From the NCBI RefSeq assembly GCF_034932145.1, contig NZ_JAYGHV010000072.1, forward strand, positions 1-6,449: DNA of 6,449 nt. The letters run 5' to 3'. Positions 1 through 4,853 of this stretch are shown here, piece after piece; position 1 is the stretch's first letter; every line of letters starts with the position of its first letter. The notes under the pieces were generated by a model. That model did not search any database, was not told the origin of the DNA, and saw only the letters and a list, made by a program, of their open reading frames with translations. The position numbers were made by a program, and so were the translations under genes. This stretch comes from CCY15215 sp034932145 (GTDB lineage Bacteria; Cyanobacteriota; Cyanobacteriia; Cyanobacteriales; Spirulinaceae).

Positions 1-528
1 CGGGCGAATTGTGGGATCGTAGTTTTCCGTAATATTAATAGTTTCTAAACGATTTCCTTGAGGATCGATCGCGTAGGTCTGTAAGTTATAATTAGTTGTA
101 TTATCTGATTCCATGAGAACGAGAAGCTCTTTTTCTCGCTTTTCCACTCCAACAAATTCCTTTTCTTCATTTCCCAAAACAATGCTATTAATGTTATCAA
201 AGATTTGCAACTGTTCTAAAAAGTAACTTTCAACGGTTGACAAATCACGCACATTTAAAATACCCAATTCAATCGCCTTTGCATTAGTTCGGTTGACTTG
301 ATGAGGAAGTGCTAAATACGTTTCTAAATTTTGTTCGATACGATCGCCGATTTCGTGCATCAAGCGATCGGCAAGAGTTTCAACTGCTTTTTGCCCAGTT
401 CTAAAAGAAAGATAGCCCACTAACCCGACAATACCGCAAATCTGGAGAACAAAGGGAATAATTAAAAGTCCTCGCAAAGGAATATTGCTAACGACTTTAA
501 GCAAAAAGCGATCCATCAAAGTTGACAT
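1..528 (-). CDS. Membrane sensor protein, N-terminal part (dCache-like input domain), truncated by window edge
   Basis: The 176 codons visible are open without a stop and run off the left edge. The start is the ATG at 528-526; the codon just before it is an in-frame TAG, so no longer start exists. Residues about 20-41 (LLIIPFVLQICGIVGLVGYL) form one transmembrane helix. An extracytoplasmic region follows, beginning with a predicted helix (QKAVETLADRLMHEIGDRIEQNL) and ending in YDPTIRP, which resembles the YDPR-RPWY segment of dCache sensor domains. In cyanobacteria this N-terminus usually precedes HAMP and PAS domains and a histidine kinase, GGDEF or adenylate cyclase output, so this is probably a signal-transduction receptor. 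The output domain is outside the window and cannot be named. The gene lies downstream of argZ on the same strand but has its own -10-like TATAAT, so it is probably transcribed separately. Confidence 0.85.
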   Translation of the reverse strand, partial: MSTLMDRFLLKVVSNIPLRGLLIIPFVLQICGIVGLVGYLSFRTGQKAVETLADRLMHEIGDRIEQNLETYLALPHQVNRTNAKAIELGILNVRDLSTVESYFLEQLQIFDNINSIVLGNEEKEFVGVEKREKELLVLMESDNTTNYNLQTYAIDPQGNRLETINITENYDPTIRP

Positions 529-556
529 CTAAAACTCGAATTGTTAAATATTTTCA

Positions 557-562
557 ATTATA
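557..562 (-). promoter_or_regulatory. Candidate -10 box of the left-edge sensor gene
   Basis: On the minus strand this is a perfect TATAAT, ending 28 nt before the ATG at 528. Initiation about 7 nt downstream would give a leader of roughly 20 nt. No convincing -35 element is seen at 16-18 bp, and there is no clear Shine-Dalgarno site before the ATG, so the call rests on the -10 hexamer and its position. Confidence 0.4.
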
Positions 563-625
563 ACTCTTCCATTAGCGTTAATAATTTAATCTATCACAAG
601 AGTAAAAAAGAGAGGAAATAAAGGA

Positions 626-657
626 CGCAAGCATTGCAGGGCGCAAGCATTGCGCCC
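626..657. repeat. Tandem GC-rich repeat with perfect hairpin (GCAAGCATTGC type)
   Basis: The 12-mer CGCAAGCATTGC occurs at 626-637 and again at 642-653. The second copy sits inside a perfect inverted repeat: GGGCGCAA (639-646), a 3-nt loop, TTGCGCCC (650-657). It lies about 50 nt past the argZ stop and in front of the downstream sensor gene. Short hairpins of this kind are common dispersed intergenic repeats in cyanobacteria. On the minus strand the hairpin is followed, after the second copy, by T-rich sequence (TTTATTT, then TTTTTT), so it could help end argZ transcription, but there is no T-tract directly behind the stem. Confidence 0.7.
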
Positions 658-698
658 CTACTGGCTAATTTCCTATTGTCATAGATTTCTCTTTCAAG

Positions 699-719
699 CC
701 TCACGCCTAAAGGCTGAGG
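699..719 (-). terminator. Weak hairpin over the argZ stop codon
   Basis: CCTCA (699-703) pairs with TGAGG (715-719), and GCC (705-707) pairs with GGC (712-714), with one bulged base at 704 and a 4-nt loop. The argZ stop codon TAG (709-707) lies within it. The sequence after the hairpin on the minus strand (CTTGAAAGAG) is not a T-tract, so it may be only an mRNA 3' structure. Confidence 0.3.
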
Positions 720-2824
720 TTCCTGACATAAGGGTTGGTTAATTGTTCCAATTGTTGCACCAACAAACTGAGGAATAAACCTACATCTGTTACTACACCA
801 ACGGATTCTACAGAACCGCGATCGCTTAACTTGGTGACAACGGCAGGATTAATATCCACACAGACCATTTTAACCCCGGCGGGAGTCATATTTCCCACCC
901 CAATCGAGTGTAACATCGTCGAAAGCATGAGAATCATTTCCACCCCTTCCAACATCCGCCCATAGTCCTCTTGTGCTTTAATTAAATCCATTTGCGTATC
1001 CGGTAAGGGACCATCATCGCGAATCGATCCGGCTAAACTAAAGGGAACGTTATTTTTAACGCATTCATACATCACCCCTTTGGTGATAATCCCCTCTTCC
1101 ACCGTCTTAGCAATGCTACCATAACGGCGTACAATATTGATGGTTTTTAAGTGATGGCGATGACCGCCGCGTACTGCAACCCCTTGCTGCATATCCACCC
1201 CAAGGGAGGTTCCCATGAGAGATTGTTCGATATCGTGGACGGCGATCGCATTTCCCCCCAATAAAGCCTGCACGTATCCCTCGCGAATGAGACGGGCGAG
1301 ATGCTTGCTTCCTCCGGTATGAATGACCACAGGACCCGCCGTTACAGCAACCTTACCGCCGCGATCGCGAATTTGTCGCAATTCCCAAGCAATTTTCTCC
1401 ACCACCAACTCAACCCGACGTTCGCTGGAAACCCCCGATCCCATGAAGCTGAATTCTTCCCCCGCAGAAGCGCGATCGCGATCTTCGACTTTGCGAACAG
1501 TACGAATGCCATGCACCCCCACAACAACCTTTTCCCCTACTTCAAGGTCTCGCAATAGCTTACACCGTGCCACGACCCCCTCAGCAGTCTCCCGCACCGC
1601 GATCGCCCCATCCATGCGTTGATTTTGTAATCGTACCCATGCCCCTTTAATGCGAACTTCCGTGGGATAAATAGTAGTGACGTAGAAATCATCCGGCGCA
1701 ACTCCCCCCATAGGCACCGGTTCTAAGAGGGCATCTCGTTCGTCTTCCGGTACATCCATCGCCCCAATGTCGATCAGATCGGCGACGATATCTTCCATCA
1801 CCCCGCGATCGGGGGCGGAAACCCGAACTTCTGCTAAAGACGTGCTTTGCCGTTCTGCCCCTAAGTTAAAATTGAGAACTTTAAAACTACCGCCGCGATC
1901 GACAATAACATCTAAGGCGCGGTTCATAATCCCCGCATCGAGGAGATGTCCTCGCATTTGTAGGGTGCGACTTTCGAGATAAGTAACAGCATGGAGTTCT
2001 TCGCGCACCGGTTCTGTCGTTCGCAAAGTCAGGCACTTTGCAGCCCCTCCAGCTTTGAGAAATTCAGTCAGAGGGGTTTCGAGAACTTCATAACCCAATT
2101 CCGTCAGGCGCTGTTTTAAAGACTCACTGGCCTTATTCATAATAACGGTATTGTTAATATTGACGGAATTACAGCCAAAATTAACCGCGTCAAGTTCGTT
2201 CAAAACAATGCGTTTCTCCTCCGCTACTCGTCGTTCAATTAAGTGATTAGAATAGGAGTCAAAAGCGGGGGGATAATAGAGCAAATAACCCCCACTGAGA
2301 GGACAAAAACAAGTATCGAGATGATAGAAACGGGGATCTACTAAACGCAGAGATATCACTTCTACATCTAGCCATTTCGCCAAATAAGGATGAGAATCAA
2401 GTTCTGTGCGAAAACCATATCCCGCCCATAACCAGCGTCCTTCTCGGTCTAATAGGGCATCTCCTGCCCCTTCAAAGGGCAAATCTTTGGGGAGTTCGTA
2501 GACGGTATAGCCATTCTCTTCAAACCATTTCTTAAAATAAGGTTCTTCTCCTTGACGTTCGGGGTGCAAGAAGCGACTGAGGACTACATTTTGACCTAGA
2601 AGTAAACCAGCATTCGCGGTGAAAACGAGATCCGGCCAGCCTTTTTCGGCTGGAATGAGATCGACGATCGCGCGATCTTTAATAATGTGATATAAATTTT
2701 GCCACTGATCGACGGCGCGATCGCGGGATGATTTATGAATATTGCCCTCCATCCAGGGATTGATGACGTAATCTACGTCATAATGATCGGGGGCGCACAT
2801 GAGAAAGCGAATAGAATCAGTCAT
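707..2824 (-). CDS. argZ: Bifunctional arginine dihydrolase / ornithine cyclodeaminase (ArgZ/AgrE)
   Basis: The 705-aa product matches the length and arrangement of cyanobacterial ArgZ (Synechocystis) and AgrE (Anabaena). Residues 1 to about 275 are a guanidine-modifying-enzyme fold that converts arginine to ornithine, CO2 and two ammonia in the cytoplasm. Residues known to matter in the family are present at the expected numbers: Asn22, Asn71 (FTANAG), Glu118 (FEGAGD), His168 (YHLD) and nucleophile Cys264 (GGAAKCLTLR). From about 280 to 360 there is a LOR/SDH-type region. The remainder is the ornithine cyclodeaminase-like part, with glycine-rich, probably NAD-binding segments near 495-530 (HTGGSKH, LLGGNAIAVHDIE); in AgrE this half makes proline from ornithine. 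The enzyme works downstream of cyanophycin and arginine breakdown and in the ornithine-ammonia cycle. ATG is the start because MTDSIRFLMCAPDHYDVDYV is the usual family N-terminus; it has no Shine-Dalgarno site. A damaged partial copy of codons 18-53 lies at 3389-3497. The symbol agrE is equally valid. Confidence 0.97.
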   Translation of the reverse strand: MTDSIRFLMCAPDHYDVDYVINPWMEGNIHKSSRDRAVDQWQNLYHIIKDRAIVDLIPAEKGWPDLVFTANAGLLLGQNVVLSRFLHPERQGEEPYFKKWFEENGYTVYELPKDLPFEGAGDALLDREGRWLWAGYGFRTELDSHPYLAKWLDVEVISLRLVDPRFYHLDTCFCPLSGGYLLYYPPAFDSYSNHLIERRVAEEKRIVLNELDAVNFGCNSVNINNTVIMNKASESLKQRLTELGYEVLETPLTEFLKAGGAAKCLTLRTTEPVREELHAVTYLESRTLQMRGHLLDAGIMNRALDVIVDRGGSFKVLNFNLGAERQSTSLAEVRVSAPDRGVMEDIVADLIDIGAMDVPEDERDALLEPVPMGGVAPDDFYVTTIYPTEVRIKGAWVRLQNQRMDGAIAVRETAEGVVARCKLLRDLEVGEKVVVGVHGIRTVRKVEDRDRASAGEEFSFMGSGVSSERRVELVVEKIAWELRQIRDRGGKVAVTAGPVVIHTGGSKHLARLIREGYVQALLGGNAIAVHDIEQSLMGTSLGVDMQQGVAVRGGHRHHLKTINIVRRYGSIAKTVEEGIITKGVMYECVKNNVPFSLAGSIRDDGPLPDTQMDLIKAQEDYGRMLEGVEMILMLSTMLHSIGVGNMTPAGVKMVCVDINPAVVTKLSDRGSVESVGVVTDVGLFLSLLVQQLEQLTNPYVRNLSL

Positions 2825-2834
2825 AATTTATGCT

Positions 2835-2859
2835 AAAAGAGGGTAGATTGCCCTTTTCT
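2835..2859 (-). promoter_or_regulatory. Imperfect hairpin immediately upstream of the argZ start
   Basis: AAAAGAGGG (2835-2843) and CCCTTTTCT (2851-2859) can form a 9-bp stem with one mismatch and one G-U pair around a 7-nt loop. It ends 10 nt before the argZ ATG on the minus strand, followed by TAGCATAAATT. It could affect translation initiation or act as an attenuator-like structure. It fits no riboswitch class known to me. Confidence 0.25.
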
Positions 2860-2993
2860 CTCCTGTTCGATGGACACGCGAAAGACAAACAGCCCCATGA
2901 GTCTGAGAAATACTTGCAGGGGGTAACAAGCGTTATCAAGGTAAGCATTTCGCTCCCATTTCGGGTTGTTGTCTCAATTAGACGCAATTTTCC

Positions 2994-3002
2994 ATCGTAT
3001 CA
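2994..3002 (-). promoter_or_regulatory. Candidate extended -10 for argZ
   Basis: The minus strand reads TGATACGAT, an extended -10 (TG-N-TACGAT). The -35 region is weak (TTTCTG at 18 bp). Initiation here would give a leader of about 160 nt and would exclude the mini-ORF at 3047-3061. A promoter above position 3075 would be needed to include that mini-ORF. This is inference from motif shape only. Confidence 0.25.
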
Positions 3003-3046
3003 CGTTTTTCCGGTTGCAGAAATTGCGATCGCAACAGGATGAATCT

Positions 3047-3061
3047 TCACGCAATTTGCAT
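3047..3061 (-). CDS. Four-codon mini-ORF with near-consensus Shine-Dalgarno, possible argZ leader peptide
   Basis: On the argZ strand the consensus-like ribosome-binding site GGAGGAG (3075-3069) is followed after 7 nt by ATG CAA ATT GCG TGA, a tetrapeptide MQIA. The argZ ATG lies about 235 nt further downstream. Neither argZ nor the 61-aa gene has a comparable ribosome-binding site. It could be a translated leader that influences argZ expression, the surviving start of a lost gene, or chance. No longer frame continues from this ATG. Confidence 0.25.
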   Translation of the reverse strand: MQIA

Positions 3062-3127
3062 TTTTCGTCTCCTCCAGGTTACGAATAGTCACAAGAAAAA
3101 GGATAGAGTATTTTTAGAGCGAAAATT

Positions 3128-3147
3128 TGCTAAAATGGCGGTACAAT
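3128..3147 (+). promoter_or_regulatory. Candidate promoter of the 61-aa gene (two overlapping -10 options)
   Basis: TGCTAAAAT (3128-3136) is an extended -10 and TACAAT (3142-3147) is a good -10 hexamer; both lie just upstream of the ATG at 3166. No clear TTGACA-like -35 is visible. Use of the first would give a leader of about 23 nt, and use of the second about 12 nt. Confidence 0.4.
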
Positions 3148-3165
3148 TTGCGGGATAGTCGTGTT

Positions 3166-3351
3166 ATGGAAACTACTACAGTTAAAAACGCGATCGAACG
3201 CGCTCTAGTCGATGGACACTTATCTCATGCAGAGTCTAACTATATCAAGCGCATCATGTATGTGGGGGGGACGGTGACACCCGAGGAGTGCGGACTGTGG
3301 CGAGAATTACAGGACAAAATTTGGAAAGGGGAAATCTCTCTCAGAGATTAA
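3166..3351 (+). CDS. Small conserved-looking protein of unknown function, 61 aa
   Basis: ATG at 3166 gives a 61-residue product beginning METTTVKNAIERALVDGHLS. A TTG at 3127 would add 13 residues (MLKWRYNLRDSRV), but it overlaps the promoter-like TGCTAAAAT and is unlikely. The protein is acidic to neutral, soluble and helical. It has a pattern reminiscent of small cyanobacterial proteins with two helical segments around VTPEEC: 'IERALVDGHLSHAESNYIK' and 'VTPEECGLWRELQDKIWKG'. The spacing of Asp/Gly/Glu resembles TerB- or EF-hand-like helical hairpins, but no complete metal-binding loop can be seen. It has no signal peptide or membrane helix and a single Cys (residue 42). It stands alone, divergent from argZ, and is followed by the argZ fragment. 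The function is not recognised. Confidence 0.75.
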   Translation: METTTVKNAIERALVDGHLSHAESNYIKRIMYVGGTVTPEECGLWRELQDKIWKGEISLRD

Positions 3352-3368
3352 AGGCGATTGTGGCTGGA

Positions 3369-3383
3369 TCTGGAGATTCCAGA
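3369..3383 (+). terminator. Short perfect hairpin after the 61-aa gene
   Basis: TCTGGA (3369-3374) and TCCAGA (3378-3383) form a 6-bp stem with a 3-nt loop, 18 nt past the stop codon. No T-tract follows, so it is a weak terminator candidate. It lies at the point where similarity to argZ breaks down, and may be an insertion relative to argZ. Confidence 0.3.
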
Positions 3384-3388
3384 ACAGG

Positions 3389-3497
3389 CGATCGCGCGAT
3401 CTTTAATAATGCGATACAAATTTTACCACCGATCGACGGCGCGATCGCGGGATGATTTATAAATATTGCCCTCCATCCAAGGGTTGATAACGTAATC
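3389..3497 (-). pseudogene. argZ: Disabled fragment of argZ (codons 18-53)
   Basis: These 109 bp align without gaps to 2665-2773 inside the intact argZ, in the same orientation, with 101 identical positions. All eight differences are transitions. In the argZ frame four are synonymous. The others are His30Tyr, Gln40Arg, Gln42 to stop (TAA) and His46Arg. The fragment lacks codons 1-17 and everything after codon 53, has no start codon and carries a stop, so it cannot make a functional enzyme. Weak similarity may continue on the low-coordinate side (GGCTGGA near 3362). The other end is replaced by 16 bp of unrelated sequence and then the heptamer array. It is most simply a decayed partial duplication of the 5' end of argZ. 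Confidence 0.92.
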
Positions 3498-3513
3498 ATC
3501 GTACCATGTTAAT

Positions 3514-3578
3514 TATCAACTATCAACTATCAACTATCAACTATCAACTATCAACTATCAACTATCAACTATCAACTA
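3514..3578. repeat. Heptanucleotide tandem array, (TATCAAC)x9
   Basis: Nine perfect, contiguous copies of TATCAAC fill 3514-3576, and a partial unit follows. On the opposite strand the unit is GTTGATA. Short tandemly repeated heptamers between genes are a known feature of cyanobacterial genomes. Because 7 is not a multiple of 3, the minus strand meets TGA or TAG in every frame, while the plus strand has no stop and would read as repeating INYQLST. The array overlaps the last codons of the Uma2 gene and provides its stop. The lack of any mismatch suggests recent expansion or ongoing slippage. Confidence 0.97.
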
Positions 3579-4161
3579 AAACCACATCTTCGTATAATAA
3601 AGACAGGGGAAAATGTAGATCGACACTGGTTAAATGAATATCTATCTCTTCTGGAGAAGTATCATTTTCCGGTGGAGAATAGGTCGTGAGTTCCCATTTT
3701 CCTTGTTCATTCAACCGATAAATTTCTACCAGCATCGTATCTGCGCTGATGAGTGCGTATTCTCTAAAAGTATCAATACGGCGATAATTGCGAAATTTAA
3801 TCCCTCGGTCTTTTCCTTCCGTACTTGGAGATAGCACTTCTGCAATAAAACAAGGATGATAAACAATTTTTTGTTCTTGTCTGTCACGGCGATCGCAAGT
3901 CACCATCACATCAGGATAATAAAAAGGACCTTGTTGCGATATACCCAATTTAGCATCTGCCATGTAAGGTTGACACGGTTTACCTCGCAAATGATTTTTG
4001 AGTGTAGAGGCTAAGTTTAACGCGATCGCAGTATGAGCTAATGTTCCTCCGGCCATCGCAAAGACTTCGCCGTTCATATATTCGTATTTAAGCGGTTGTT
4101 GTTCTTCCCAGTCCAGATATTCTTGGGGAGACATTAAAGATGAGTCAGAAAGAGCAATCAT
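3565..4161 (-). CDS. Uma2-family (DUF820) putative PD-(D/E)XK endonuclease
   Basis: The 198-aa product starts MIALSDSSLMSPQEYLDWEE, the usual N-terminus of cyanobacterial Uma2 proteins. That is why the ATG at 4161 is preferred over a frame extension up to 4479, whose extra 106 residues overlap the neighbouring gene and look non-coding. Family landmarks are YEYMNGE (26-32), His43, YYPDVMV with Asp84, IAEVLSPST with Glu108, and the basic DRGIKFRNYRRI stretch (118-129). Asp84 and Glu108 correspond to the acidic pair of the PD-(D/E)XK nuclease fold; the usual third-position Lys after Glu is Leu here, as is normal for Uma2. These proteins are very numerous in cyanobacteria and their role is unknown. 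The final codons (VDS) and the stop lie in the heptamer array, so the C-terminus may be slightly altered from the ancestral one. No Shine-Dalgarno site is visible. Confidence 0.9.
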   Translation of the reverse strand: MIALSDSSLMSPQEYLDWEEQQPLKYEYMNGEVFAMAGGTLAHTAIALNLASTLKNHLRGKPCQPYMADAKLGISQQGPFYYPDVMVTCDRRDRQEQKIVYHPCFIAEVLSPSTEGKDRGIKFRNYRRIDTFREYALISADTMLVEIYRLNEQGKWELTTYSPPENDTSPEEIDIHLTSVDLHFPLSLLYEDVVLVDS

Positions 4162-4287
4162 GTTTGTATAACTTTGGTTTATTTTGATTTTGATGGCGAT
4201 CGAAAACAGCAAATGACCGTTTTCCAACCCGTCCCCGAAAAATAGATTCCTTGTTCTCCATTTTCGGTTGATGGGACGCAATGAAAG

Positions 4288-4327
4288 TGTTGCAGGATGG
4301 GCTTTTGCAACAGAACAATAGTATTGT
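4288..4327. repeat. Two small inverted repeats upstream of the Uma2 gene
   Basis: TGTTGCA (4288-4294) pairs with TGCAACA (4306-4312) around an 11-nt loop. Two bases later, ACAATA-G-TATTGT (4315-4327) is a near-perfect 13-bp palindrome. On the minus strand the second overlaps TACAAT, a possible -10 box. They lie in the 190-bp gap between the 99-aa gene and Uma2. They could be a terminator-like structure without a T-tract or an operator; both are weak. Confidence 0.35.
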
Positions 4328-4351
4328 ATCAGATGGGCTGTAGTTTCTTCA

Positions 4352-4651
4352 TTATTTAAAAAAGCTACAAATATATTCTCCCGATCCTTCTGATGAAAAG
4401 GGGATGACCTGACCGTGTTTGTCAACGCGAAGGCGATCGCGGCAATTATAAATCTCAATAGGTTTAACTTTACCGTCAATACTCACTTTAACTCGATACT
4501 CCCAATAATTTTTGGCACTGCGTTTAATCTGGAGAATGCAAATTTGGCGATCGCCTTTCTGCTGACAAAATGCCGCATCAGCAGGAGAGGCGATCGTAAA
4601 AAATAACACGAATAACAAGATCGGTACAACACATTTTGCAACACATTTCAC
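4352..4651 (-). CDS. Small secreted protein of unknown function with four cysteines
   Basis: The 99-aa product starts at a GTG (4651-4649); no in-frame ATG fits. GGAGGAG (4668-4662) on the minus strand supports it, at 10-12 nt spacing. Residues 1-26 are a Sec signal peptide: Lys2 and Lys6, a hydrophobic core (VVPILLFVLFFTIA) and a probable Ala-X-Ala site ADA before AFCQ. The mature part, about 73 residues, has Cys29, Cys38, Cys70 and Cys95, which could form two disulfides in the periplasm. It is rich in basic and aromatic residues (KRSAKNYWEYRVKVSIDG). I have a loose impression of similar small cyanobacterial exported proteins but no named family. It lies upstream of Uma2 on the same strand with a 190-bp gap, so co-transcription is possible but not shown. 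It diverges from the solute-binding protein gene. Confidence 0.8.
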   Translation of the reverse strand: MKCVAKCVVPILLFVLFFTIASPADAAFCQQKGDRQICILQIKRSAKNYWEYRVKVSIDGKVKPIEIYNCRDRLRVDKHGQVIPFSSEGSGEYICSFFK

Positions 4652-4660
4652 AAATCGCTC

Positions 4661-4668
4661 TCTCCTCC
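4661..4668 (-). promoter_or_regulatory. Ribosome-binding site deciding the GTG start of the 99-aa gene
   Basis: The minus strand reads GGAGGAGA, the strongest Shine-Dalgarno-like sequence beside any full-length gene in the window. It lies 10-12 nt before GTG at 4651. Confidence 0.6.
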
Positions 4669-4817
4669 GATAAGTGTCGTCATTATCAAAATGAATATAT
4701 CATCTTTCTGTTAAAAATGCCTAGCCAATTCTTCATTCTTCTTTTGTTACAAGATCGAAGAGAAGTTCGCGATCGCAACGATCGCAGATACGACTCCGTT
4801 CTATCTACAAAATTGGT

Positions 4818-4823
4818 TATATT
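4818..4823 (+). promoter_or_regulatory. Candidate -10 box for the solute-binding protein gene
   Basis: TATATT lies 30 nt before the ATG at 4854, in an AT-rich stretch. No convincing -35 element is seen at the usual spacing. The 202-bp divergent gap also contains clustered CGATCG motifs around 4755-4786, including one HIP1 octamer. Confidence 0.3.
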
Positions 4824-4853
4824 AAAGCAAGAACACTAGAAAACACAATTCTT

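Larger units (their letters stand above)
2825..3165. other. Divergent intergenic region between argZ and the 61-aa gene
   Basis: This 341-bp stretch contains no convincing protein gene. A 70-codon plus-strand frame from 2830 has a low-complexity, family-less product and is taken as chance. On the minus strand it would be the argZ promoter and leader. It holds an extended -10 candidate (2994-3002), a mini-ORF with a strong ribosome-binding site (3047-3075) and an imperfect hairpin next to the argZ start (2835-2859). On the plus strand it holds the promoter candidates of the small gene (3128-3147). The element TAAC-AAGC-GTTA at 2924-2935 is a small inverted repeat. One HIP1 octamer lies near 3025. 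Confidence 0.6.

Noticed and set aside
1301..1982. Plus-strand frames inside argZ
   Set aside because: They are antisense to a full-length, confidently identified gene and show no family resemblance.
2898..2925. CTGAGAAATAC, resembling part of a TPP riboswitch
   Set aside because: The rest of the aptamer (the GAACCTGA core and the second conserved helix) is absent, and no thiamine gene is nearby.
2830..3042. Plus-strand 70-codon frame in the argZ upstream region
   Set aside because: It overlaps the argZ leader and ribosome-binding elements, has no ribosome-binding site and its product resembles no family; short chance frame.
3127..3165. TTG start adding 13 residues to the 61-aa protein
   Set aside because: It overlaps a good extended -10 box, and the ATG at 3166 begins the compact helical protein.
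3514..3578. CRISPR-like array
   Set aside because: The units are contiguous heptamers with no spacers, and no cas gene is present.
4162..4479. Extension of the Uma2 frame to a start at 4479 (304 aa)
   Set aside because: The extra 106 residues overlap the secreted-protein gene in another frame, look non-coding, and precede the standard Uma2 N-terminus at MIALSD.
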